A DNA stretch of 37,698 nucleotides from Nitrospirota bacterium (GTDB lineage: Bacteria > Nitrospirota > Thermodesulfovibrionia > SZUA-242), in contig QJVM01000054.1 in assembly GCA_003235715.1 (NCBI GenBank), positions 1 to 37,698 on the forward strand. Reading direction: 5' to 3'. The position numbers were made by a program, and so were the translations under genes. Shown piece by piece: positions 29,404 through 37,601 of the stretch; position 1 is the stretch's first letter, and every line of letters starts with the position of its first letter. Below the pieces are notes generated by a model. It had not been told where the DNA came from and searched no databases. It saw only the letters and a program-made list of their open reading frames with translations.

Positions 29404-30618
29404 TCACAGTCCCTGTTTCATGGTTTCGTGAGGATCAATGCGAACCGCAATCAGTGCCGGGTAGGTCGCGCCGCTGATGCCCATCACCAGAGCCATCAAT
29501 ACGGCTCCCCCGGCCATCACCCCGATAAAATCAAGCGGGGGAAGCATGAACGGGATGTTCAGAAGTTTCAGGTAAAACACAATGGAACGCTGAAACAGCT
29601 TCAGCAGCACCCCTCCCAGAAACATGCCTACCACTCCGCTGATCAGGCTGATCAGGGTGGATTCGTAAAGTATCAGCTTGAAGATGGACGTCTTCGTGGC
29701 GCCAATGGCCCGGATGATCCCGATTTCCCGTTTCCGTTCATTGACCACGGCCGAGAATATGGCGTTGATCATCAGAATGTTCGAGAGGATCAGGATCCCA
29801 ATCAGGGCAACTACTCCTGAAAAGACCGCCACAGTGGTCTGCCGCGCCGAGGTCTGGATATTGCCTGTCGTGACTACCTTAAGTTCCGGGTTATCGCGGA
29901 GAACCGAAAAGGTAATGAAGGGAATCTTGGCGCCCACGGACAGCTGAACGAGCCCACCGGAGATCTTGCCGTCAATTTCCTTCAGAGGTTGAACCGAGGG
30001 GTCCGTCTGGGAAATGCGGGACATTTCGTAGGCCTTGTTGACGTGAAAGAAGATGGCATTATCGTAGAGGCCGATACCCGTACGCTCGAGTCGGCCCCAT
30101 ACCTTCAGGGGCACGCCGTAAAACTTTACAGAGTCTCCTGTTTCCCACTGGGTCATGGCACCCACAACAGCCCCATCAGCAGGAAACGGTTCACTGGACT
30201 TCTTTTCTACCCATGGCATCACTGTGAAGTCGTCTTCCGGGTTGAATCCGATCAGGAAGGAGTTTCCCAGCACGCAACATTCTCCGGTCGCACTGGTCAT
30301 GAAGATCTGGCCGGACACCCGCTTGACCCCCTTCAACCGGCGGATCCGGTCAATCACACCTGCGTCCATATAGAATGCGGACGGTTCTCCGGTAAGCAGG
30401 GCGGATTTCAGGTTTACAAGTGATTCCTTGGGAATGACGAGAAGGTCGGCTCCAAGCTTCGATAACCCCTTGTCCAGGCTGTAGTGAATACCGGTAATCA
30501 GTATGGAGCTGGCAAAGAGCGCCCCGATAACAATGCTGACGCCGATCAGGATGATATAGAAGCGAAGCTGTTTTACCTGCAGATTCTGGTATGCCAGCTT
30601 GAACAGCGAAATGACCAT
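29404..30618 (-). CDS. ABC transporter permease (MacB/FtsX-type)
   Basis: 'NERKREIGIIRAIGATKTSIFKLILYESTLISLISGVVGMFLGG'; GGAGG SD before ATG. Confidence 0.9.
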   Translation of the reverse strand: MVISLFKLAYQNLQVKQLRFYIILIGVSIVIGALFASSILITGIHYSLDKGLSKLGADLLVIPKESLVNLKSALLTGEPSAFYMDAGVIDRIRRLKGVKRVSGQIFMTSATGECCVLGNSFLIGFNPEDDFTVMPWVEKKSSEPFPADGAVVGAMTQWETGDSVKFYGVPLKVWGRLERTGIGLYDNAIFFHVNKAYEMSRISQTDPSVQPLKEIDGKISGGLVQLSVGAKIPFITFSVLRDNPELKVVTTGNIQTSARQTTVAVFSGVVALIGILILSNILMINAIFSAVVNERKREIGIIRAIGATKTSIFKLILYESTLISLISGVVGMFLGGVLLKLFQRSIVFYLKLLNIPFMLPPLDFIGVMAGGAVLMALVMGISGATYPALIAVRIDPHETMKQGL

Positions 30619-30730
30619 GTATGAATCCTCCCCGCCGATCGTCTATCAATCCTTCGCCAATCTTCCGCGTACCGGCCTTGAAACGTGTCTGCACCCGTCA
30701 TCCCGTCCGAATACGATGGGTGAAAAAGAT

Positions 30731-30764
30731 TCCTTTTATGGAGGGAAGTCCCTCCATAAAAGGA
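30731..30764 (-). terminator. Strong hairpin between the propeller gene and the ABC genes (terminator/attenuator)
   Basis: Perfect 16-bp arms TCCTTTTATGGAGGGA / TCCCTCCATAAAAGGA, followed on minus by ATCTTTTT. Confidence 0.8.
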
Positions 30765-30800
30765 TGCCCAGAGGGCGTGACAGCCGGTACGATGCGAACA

Positions 30801-32345
30801 CTACGTCGTCGGACATCGTGATATGGCCAGTTCCTTCTTGTTCCTGGGCACAATAACCGAATCGTGATGACCCAAGGCACTTGGGAGATAGCCGTAAAAC
30901 TTGTCGTCGGCAACCCGGACCACATAGGTGCCGGTCTTGGTCTTTTGGTAGCCGCTGTAAACGCCGAACAGCCACTTTCCGTCGCCAGTTACTGCAATGG
31001 TATGCGTATCCGGTCCGATGACATGCTCATTGACGATCTTCCAGCTCTTGGTATCCACCACCGCTATGCTGTTATCTGTCGGGGGCGGCCACCACAGCGT
31101 CACGTACATCTTGCTTTCATCCGGTGTAAACGCCATATGGAACGGGTTGGGGTATGCGCCCCTCCACTTGGGGTCGCCCACGCCGGCGATCCGACGCCAG
31201 TTGGTGGGGTCAGACTGGTCGCTGCAGTCAAACACGGCCATCATATTCTCACGGCTATTGTTCATAAGAACGAAGTAATTGCCGCTGGGGCTATACCCCG
31301 CCTGATGGGCCGGAGTGGGAACGTTCTTGAACTTGGCCTGCCATTCGCCGTCACCCACCTTGGTCAGCGGCACCTGGAAGCCCTGCGCCCGGTGCTTGTC
31401 GGATCCGACACAAATGGCCCTGGGTTCCCACGTCCTCGTATCAAACACGACGCCGGCACCCAGCAGTCGGAGCGCAGCAATAGCGTAGTTCTCGTGACCC
31501 GGATCCCAACCCAGAGAATCCAGCGCCACTAGGTTTTTCAACCGGGGACCCGGTACTTTCCCCTGCTCGGCGAAGAGTTCTCCACCCGGCACGAGTTCCC
31601 AGTCAATCTTGGTCCCCTTGGTCCCTTTGAGATCAAAGGGTGCCTTCAGGTGCCGGATCGTCAACGTACCCCCATCGACCCACGCCCTGGAAAGCTCCAT
31701 GTTGTTGGGTTCCCAGTCGAACAGTACGGCCTTTTCCACACTGGACGGGTTGGTTCCCTTTCCGCGTCGGAAAATGCCCATGATGTCCTTCTGACCGTCA
31801 CAGACGCAGAACCGCTCATTGTCCGGGGCAACGGTGACATGCACGCCAAGACCGAGTCCTGTGGTTTCCGCCACATCCTCCTGGATCTCCATCTTGCTGC
31901 CGTCATACTTCACGCGCCAGATGTTGAATCCCTCGGCCGGTTGCTTGACGGGCGTCGTAACGCCATAGATGTAGAGGTTCTTTCCTCCCTGGGAATCCAC
32001 GATGTATTCGAATTCCTTGTAGGGGTCCGGTGATGCGAATGCCGCAAGGTGGTGCGGGATGGGTGTGGCGTTACCGCCGGATATGCCGAAATTGAGCCAT
32101 GCCAGGCATTCGCCCGTGGACATATCGTAGGCGCCAACCACGCCGGCAAATTTTCCGGGACATAGGTGAATGTACTTCCCAAACTGCTTGTACACATCCT
32201 GCAATGTCGGTTCACCAAACAATGCTGCCTCTGCCTCACGCCCCAGTTTTACCGGGGATCTGAGTCCAAGCCCGGACCCGACACCCGCCAACGCCGCGGC
32301 ACCGGCGGCACCCGCCTTTATGAGGCCTCTTCGGGTTACTTTCAT
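30801..32345 (-). CDS. Tat-exported NosZ-like beta-propeller protein without CuA domain
   Basis: MKVTRRGLIKAGAAGAAALAG Tat signal, AGGAGG SD; propeller-like repeats with inner-strand His motifs PIPHHLAAF, GVHVTVAP, PGHENYAI, PAHQAGYSPSG, PFHMAFTPDES, DTHTIAVTGDGKWL, GHHDSVIVPRNK. Confidence 0.75.
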   Translation of the reverse strand: MKVTRRGLIKAGAAGAAALAGVGSGLGLRSPVKLGREAEAALFGEPTLQDVYKQFGKYIHLCPGKFAGVVGAYDMSTGECLAWLNFGISGGNATPIPHHLAAFASPDPYKEFEYIVDSQGGKNLYIYGVTTPVKQPAEGFNIWRVKYDGSKMEIQEDVAETTGLGLGVHVTVAPDNERFCVCDGQKDIMGIFRRGKGTNPSSVEKAVLFDWEPNNMELSRAWVDGGTLTIRHLKAPFDLKGTKGTKIDWELVPGGELFAEQGKVPGPRLKNLVALDSLGWDPGHENYAIAALRLLGAGVVFDTRTWEPRAICVGSDKHRAQGFQVPLTKVGDGEWQAKFKNVPTPAHQAGYSPSGNYFVLMNNSRENMMAVFDCSDQSDPTNWRRIAGVGDPKWRGAYPNPFHMAFTPDESKMYVTLWWPPPTDNSIAVVDTKSWKIVNEHVIGPDTHTIAVTGDGKWLFGVYSGYQKTKTGTYVVRVADDKFYGYLPSALGHHDSVIVPRNKKELAISRCPTT

Positions 32346-32502
32346 CCTCTTACCTCCTCTCGTTAGTCCGGGCAATGAACGTTGTCAAAGCCCGTCTTGC
32401 ATTCCGTCACGCACATCGGGTCCGGTCTTCGCCCTGCTTGCCTCCCCTTTCTTTGCGATTTGATTCTGTCCTTTGATGTGTCTGTTCTTTGATACGGAAA
32501 GG

Positions 32503-32518
32503 AGCAAGTTCTGGGCCC
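32503..32518 (-). promoter_or_regulatory. Candidate sigma54 (-24/-12) promoter of the NosZ-like cluster
   Basis: Minus strand GGGCCCAGAACTTGCT against consensus TGGCACGNNNNTTGCW; GG/GC spacing is correct, with three mismatches at other -24 positions; ~160 nt upstream of the start codon. Confidence 0.5.
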
Positions 32519-32579
32519 ATTCACAGCGGACTAAAAACCTTTGGAATTTATGAGATATTTCGTTCGCATCGGGCTCACA

Positions 32580-32618
32580 TTTTTCAGAGTGAAACAAGGC
32601 TTGTTTCACTCTGAAAAA
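32580..32618. promoter_or_regulatory. Perfect palindrome (19-bp arms), candidate enhancer-binding-protein site
   Basis: TTTTTCAGAGTGAAACAAG-g-CTTGTTTCACTCTGAAAAA, ~60-100 bp upstream of the candidate sigma54 promoter. Confidence 0.6.
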
Positions 32619-32870
32619 CATGCGGCGCAGAATGGGGTTAGAGGGCAGGTCTTCTACGGGCCGGCATGAACCTGTGCGGCGCCGGAGAAAATCGGGTAGG
32701 CCTCAGTCTTGGCGGGGCACAAGTCAGCGCGAAAGAAGGCCTTTCAGGTTGTGGGAGACGTATCCATGCCCAGGACGAGCGGAGCGTCAAGATGCATGGC
32801 CGAAATGGGTTCTTGCGTGGGTGTCAGGGCGGGTCTCAAAGCCAGAACCGTGCTTTAAACCCAGGTTCGC

Positions 32871-32930
32871 TTCGAATCCGTTTCCCGACTCCACAAGATC
32901 AAGGACCTACGGGATACCCAGGTCCTTGTT
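32871..32930 (+). repeat. Degenerate tRNA-Thr 3'-end plus hairpin copy (att-like copy C)
   Basis: TTCGAATCCGTTTCCCGACTCCACAAGATCAAGGACCTACGGGATACCCAGGTCCTTGTT against TTCGAATCCGATTCTCGGCTCCATAAGAATCAAGGACTTACGG...GGTCCTTTTT. Confidence 0.75.
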
Positions 32931-33003
32931 CTACCCGGCATATTTCTCTGACATGCCTCTGAAATACTGACGTCCGCCCATATTTCGAGGGGACCGTTCA
33001 TAA

Positions 33004-33453
33004 TTATTCCGGTGTCTTGAAAACGAAAGGCCGATTACTCGCGCGCATATAGGCGGTACCAAGAAAAAGAGTATAGTCATAGATAGCCCATTCGGACACC
33101 CTGTTACCACGGCGGGTCCTTACCGACCAATAGTATTCTGTGTCCGGCTTCAGCGGTTCCTCAATCTTATGTTCGGCCATCTTCAGCCCCTGGCGGTAAT
33201 ATACCTCCCTCCCCACGGAACGCTTCGTTCCTTCCCAGAAGGACTCCACTTTAATGCCTTCATATACGATAAAGTCGTACAGCACACCGGGCTCGGGTGA
33301 AGCCTCCCATCGAAACGTGGGCTGAAGACTCTCAACCGCTTTGGGCATATTGGGATTACCAGGTTCCGGGTAAACGGGTCTGACCCCATGAAAGGACGTG
33401 CACCCGGCAAGAACGAAAGAGAGTACTATGAACACAAGGTGATTGCGTTTCAT
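33004..33453 (-). CDS. Lipoprotein with fibronectin III-like domain
   Basis: VFIVLSFVLAGCTSF lipobox; 'QPTFRWEASPEPGVLYDFIVYEG...LKPDTEYYWSVRTRRGNRVSEWA'. Confidence 0.7.
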   Translation of the reverse strand: MKRNHLVFIVLSFVLAGCTSFHGVRPVYPEPGNPNMPKAVESLQPTFRWEASPEPGVLYDFIVYEGIKVESFWEGTKRSVGREVYYRQGLKMAEHKIEEPLKPDTEYYWSVRTRRGNRVSEWAIYDYTLFLGTAYMRASNRPFVFKTPE

Positions 33454-33496
33454 CGCCTTTCCTCCACTTTCATGAGTTCTCTAATTGCATCCTTCT

Positions 33497-33910
33497 TCAT
33501 ATACGGCAACTTAAGCTTGAGAGCGTCAGGGTTCCGATATAGGTGGTTTTGTTCTTTGACGCCTTAAAGGTAGCGAAAACACGGCCCCCCAGAATCCCGG
33601 AATTGTGCCATTCAAAACTGGCAACCGTGTAACGCCGTGATGGAAGATGCCAAATGAACGTGCCATCGCCCTTCAGGGGCACATAGATCGCATCTGATGA
33701 ATTCTCGGGCAAAAGAACGAGCCCGAATTTGCTCTCGCCAAGCAGAGACAATATTTTCTCCTTGCCTCCCTCTATGACCTTTACTCGCCCAAACACGATT
33801 CCCTCGTCGGGAGGCAGCGACTCCAGTTTGGAAAAGTCGATGGCAGAGGAAGCACACCCTGCGAGAGGTAACATTACGAGTATAAGGATGGGTTTCAGGA
33901 ACGTTGACAT
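33497..33910 (-). CDS. Hypothetical lipoprotein
   Basis: LKPILILVMLPLAGCASS lipobox. Confidence 0.65.
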   Translation of the reverse strand: MSTFLKPILILVMLPLAGCASSAIDFSKLESLPPDEGIVFGRVKVIEGGKEKILSLLGESKFGLVLLPENSSDAIYVPLKGDGTFIWHLPSRRYTVASFEWHNSGILGGRVFATFKASKNKTTYIGTLTLSSLSCRI

Positions 33911-34014
33911 ATTATCCCGATAAGCGGGGGGGTAGGTTGAGGGTTCCGTGAGCGCGTCCTTCAGGTTTCGTGGCTTGTCTGTTGAAAAAGCATTTCAATC
34001 AGGAGCTTCCTCTG

Positions 34015-35043
34015 CTAACGCAAGGTAAAGGTCTGCTTCGCCAGCATGCGTGATGGAATCTGAGGGTCGTACAGTTCCAGCTGGAACGTACCGGCCGGCC
34101 AACCGTCTTCCAATTCGAGCCAGACATAGTTGTAACGGGTATGCGGACGGAGCCGTTCGGTTTCGGAGAACACCAGGTCAACACGGTCCGGATCACGCCA
34201 CATTGCGAGGACGTATTCCCTCCCGGCCATGTTTCCAGAATTATCGAATATGGCATACACCCGTTTCGTTCCCTTCGGCATCACATTGACATCGCCGGTT
34301 ACAAGTCCTTCGGGGGTGCATTGATCGGTAAACGTCAGCGGGACAAAGGGCTGGGACCGGGTATTTCCTGCCGCCGCATCATAGAGGTCCATAAGCGTTT
34401 CCGTGATGGCGCCGCGAGCCAGCGTCAGCCCACGTGGGATCTTCAGGTAGCGTTCCAATTGAGATGCAATTTCTGTCTCTGAAAAGGCCTCGGATAATTC
34501 CTGGGCCAGCGCTTCTATGTCGCGCCTTGGCACGGAAGCCAGTTCTTCCCAGCGGCCCTCGGAAACAAGCGTTGCAAGCAGATCGAGAGTTGTCCGCTCC
34601 TCCAATGCGCTCGTGTCTGATGCATCCACCGCGGGTTCTCCCGGATATTTCTTTGACACGGTATTCCGGGGTGCTGGCCTTTCCGCTATGGCTTTGGGCT
34701 GACGAGTGGAGGTCGACGAAAGAGGAGGTACCGTTCTTCCAACACGAGCGGCACGCTCTTTCAGCGAAGCGCTGTGTCCGCCATGGAAGGCAGGCGGGTT
34801 ACGGTGGCCGGCGGGCAGAGTCCGATAGGCCGCCGGTTCGGAAATCTTCAGATTTGGATATCCATCGTCAGAACCCGTTACCCGGACCAGCCACGAAGTA
34901 CCCCAGAAATGTACGACGAAGAAAGCCGTCAGAAGCAGTACGCCGAACGGTATAAATTCTGCTCGCAGGGACCGCCGGAATGTACCCCCGCCCCTATGGT
35001 GGTACGGTTCATAGGCGTGACGCCGTGACCATGTCCGGTTCAT
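34015..35043 (-). CDS. Membrane-anchored hypothetical protein with C-terminal beta domain
   Basis: Start MNRTWSRRHAYEP; TM IPFGVLLLTAFFVVHFWG; no family assigned. Confidence 0.6.
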   Translation of the reverse strand: MNRTWSRRHAYEPYHHRGGGTFRRSLRAEFIPFGVLLLTAFFVVHFWGTSWLVRVTGSDDGYPNLKISEPAAYRTLPAGHRNPPAFHGGHSASLKERAARVGRTVPPLSSTSTRQPKAIAERPAPRNTVSKKYPGEPAVDASDTSALEERTTLDLLATLVSEGRWEELASVPRRDIEALAQELSEAFSETEIASQLERYLKIPRGLTLARGAITETLMDLYDAAAGNTRSQPFVPLTFTDQCTPEGLVTGDVNVMPKGTKRVYAIFDNSGNMAGREYVLAMWRDPDRVDLVFSETERLRPHTRYNYVWLELEDGWPAGTFQLELYDPQIPSRMLAKQTFTLR

Positions 35044-35092
35044 ATTCGGATCCCATATCCAAAAAGTTGACCCCACCACCCCCCCGGGGGAG

Positions 35093-36928
35093 TTATGGAC
35101 TCTTACTGTGCCAAAAGGTCTGAAAGCCCCTGGAAAAATAGTCCTCCACTGTGACGACAATCCAGCCATAATATCCGGACAATGGATTGAGTCCGGTTGT
35201 GTCGATCGGCGCGGTCGTCGCGTCCGGTGCAAGATCATTGTTGACATACTCGAAATGCAAATCATCATTGGCCGTGAAGACGTAAAATCCCGCCGAATCT
35301 ACCCTGATATCGTCAGGGTTGGTCCACGAGACGCTGGCCAGGTGGACCAGGTCGTTCAGATTATGACTGGTAGGGTCCATCAATAGAGGAAACAAGGAAT
35401 CATCCAAAACGGTCGGCCGGTACGGCGCTTTCGGGAGAGTTGCACCACCGAGGTCAAGGTCTTCATAGGTTTCAATCTTGTCGCAAAGATTTAAATTTCC
35501 GGAAATAGCATCAGCCTCCTGTGTGCACAGATATAAGCTGTAAGCTCCATTTTCTGGCATCGAGTCAATATCAGAGTCGGTCAAGGGGTACCAGCTGTCA
35601 CCTTCATCGTATAAATCGATGACAGGCTCGGGATGTCGATGAATCATGAGAACGCCGTCGCTTGGTAGGCCGGGGCCCTTCAGTATCGCTGAGCGAACGC
35701 CGTTGTCATAGGCATGGAAAAACGTGTCCGAAATATCGACGTTCAGGTTGGAGCCAAAAGTGACCGTACCGTCCAACCCTACGTCCATAGTACTGTTAGC
35801 GTTCACGGCAAACGTCGTCCATTTCTGATCCCCGTGCCACCGGCAATCAGAGCTGGCGCCAACTCCTGAACAGGCAAACGTCGTTTCCAAGCGGAGAGGG
35901 GTATCCGAAGCAATGATGCCATACATGGCTATAACGTAGCCTCGGTCGTAGCCCGGTGGAATTCGAATCGGCGGTAAATCCCAGCTGATCGTTCCCTGCA
36001 GGATCAGCATCAGACCGTTGGGAGGGGGTCCCCCGCTTCCGGATGCCCATAGGGATACAAGCTCATCCACCGTTCCACCCTGGTCCAAAAACAAGGAGCC
36101 CGTGGCGTAGTTTGAGAAAAAGGACGCGAGTTCAGCCTCGGTCGGTGTGCCCTGGTACAGGTCGACCAGTACTTGCAGACCGGCATTAATCACAGCAAGA
36201 TCAGTTAAGCCGGGCAACATGTTGTTCAAGTCCGTATAGGGCAACTTTGCAGAGGAATCGTCTGATGTGATCGTAATGTCGTCGGTAAAATGAGTGCCAG
36301 TCAAGCGGTTCGTCACCGTCACCGTGGTGTCCGTCATATCTATCTGGAGGACATCCAGAACGCAATCCATTCCGGTACCGTCAGCAACAAAGGGGGTCGT
36401 TAAGGGATTAACGTTAGAGGATACTCCTATGGCGTCCAGCACCGGCAGAATGCTCGCCATCACAAAATTCGTGGATTTATCAAGAAGATTGCTACTGACC
36501 AATTCCGAATCTGGAATCACGGGCAAGTACCAATTTGTTATATCCGGGGCCTTTTCAAGCGTGAGGCGCAGGATATAGTCCGTAAGAGGGGTAACGTTGG
36601 CTGTTCCGCCGTGCAATGCAACTGAATAGATTCCGACAAACTTCTGATGTACGATCCCCTCTGCGTAAAGCAGGTACGGTGACGCTATACCATCGACCGT
36701 CACGCTGAACGACCCATCGGCTCCGGTTGGCGAGGAGGCCTTAACTCCATTGGCGCCTATTACATGGACTATGCCCACCAGGGGGGCGCCTGCGGCCGCG
36801 ATGCCCGTTAACGTTACGGTCCCGACGTCTCCGGACCCTCCTCCGCTTCCACCCCCCGCGTTGCAGCCAACAAGCCCAATCAGAGTTAGCAAAGCCACAG
36901 AAGCACAAGATCTGGCGACTTTTTTCAT
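35093..36928 (-). CDS. Large exported lipoprotein with N-terminal carboxypeptidase-regulatory-like domain
   Basis: MKKVARSCASVALLTLIGLVGCNAGGGSGGGSG; 'VTLTGIAAAGAPLVGIVHVIGANGVKASSPTGADGSFSVTV'. Confidence 0.7.
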   Translation of the reverse strand: MKKVARSCASVALLTLIGLVGCNAGGGSGGGSGDVGTVTLTGIAAAGAPLVGIVHVIGANGVKASSPTGADGSFSVTVDGIASPYLLYAEGIVHQKFVGIYSVALHGGTANVTPLTDYILRLTLEKAPDITNWYLPVIPDSELVSSNLLDKSTNFVMASILPVLDAIGVSSNVNPLTTPFVADGTGMDCVLDVLQIDMTDTTVTVTNRLTGTHFTDDITITSDDSSAKLPYTDLNNMLPGLTDLAVINAGLQVLVDLYQGTPTEAELASFFSNYATGSLFLDQGGTVDELVSLWASGSGGPPPNGLMLILQGTISWDLPPIRIPPGYDRGYVIAMYGIIASDTPLRLETTFACSGVGASSDCRWHGDQKWTTFAVNANSTMDVGLDGTVTFGSNLNVDISDTFFHAYDNGVRSAILKGPGLPSDGVLMIHRHPEPVIDLYDEGDSWYPLTDSDIDSMPENGAYSLYLCTQEADAISGNLNLCDKIETYEDLDLGGATLPKAPYRPTVLDDSLFPLLMDPTSHNLNDLVHLASVSWTNPDDIRVDSAGFYVFTANDDLHFEYVNNDLAPDATTAPIDTTGLNPLSGYYGWIVVTVEDYFSRGFQTFWHSKSP

Positions 36929-37367
36929 GGGAGCCCCTCCTCTGACCAATCCCATTGGTCCCTGAATCACCTCATAGGCTGTACCCTCCCCCTTTTAAAC
37001 GCCTTCGACGAGCGCTTTCTAGAGTTTCTGGTTCTCTTTTACCGAACTTTATACCTTCGATCAAGGGGGCAATTTCCGAGCCATATCCGCACTCCCCAGC
37101 CTTTCGGGGCATATGAACTGAATTCTCTTATGGGTCTGGTTCGCCAGGTACGAGGCGCCGGGTGGCCGGGTCTCTCGGAGTGTTCATGGGTGCCGGGGAA
37201 TGACGCAGGGTCTGGCAACGGGAGGCCCGCCTGCCGGACCTTACGAGTGAGCACCGGAACGGCCAAAGCTGTGTGCCAGCGCGGGATTCGTTACGCTGCA
37301 GGGAGGAGTCTTCGAAAGGAAGGCGTGCACGGCGTCAGCCTTTACGGGTCAGTCACGATCCTCAGGC

Positions 37368-37399
37368 TTCGAAACGATTCCGATTCTCGGCTTCAGAAA
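37368..37399 (+). repeat. Degenerate tRNA-Thr 3'-end copy (att-like copy D)
   Basis: TTCGAAACGATTCCGATTCTCGGCTTCAGAAA against TTCGAATCCGATTCTCGGCTCCATAA. Confidence 0.6.
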
Positions 37400-37557
37400 C
37401 TCAATGCCCAATGGTTGTGACCGGGCCCTGTTCTTTCGTATGGGGAGCCTCTATCGGCCCCCGCGCGAAGTCGAGTCCAGGAGGGGAAGGTCAAAAGACC
37501 CGACCTGATATTATATTTGAACCTTGTTCGGGCCTAGACGTCCGCATTGACGCCCGC

Positions 37558-37584
37558 AAAAAGGCAGGGTTGTCGCCCTGCCTT
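37558..37584 (-). terminator. Rho-independent terminator
   Basis: Minus: AAGGCAGGGCGACAACCCTGCCTTTTT, just after the stop at 37602. Confidence 0.8.
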
Positions 37585-37601
37585 ACAGGCGAGGAATATC
37601 T

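Noticed and set aside
30619-30800. Possible frameshifted CuA cupredoxin extension of the propeller
   Set aside because: Downstream sequence contains a terminator hairpin and no CxxxC...H...M cupredoxin signature in the listed frames.
30801-32345. Alternative call: SBP56/methanethiol oxidase or generic YncE/lactonase propeller
   Set aside because: The His motifs and the GPxHxAF / HTIxxxxDGKWL / HHDSVIV series resemble NosZ more closely; kept as the main competing hypothesis because no search was run.
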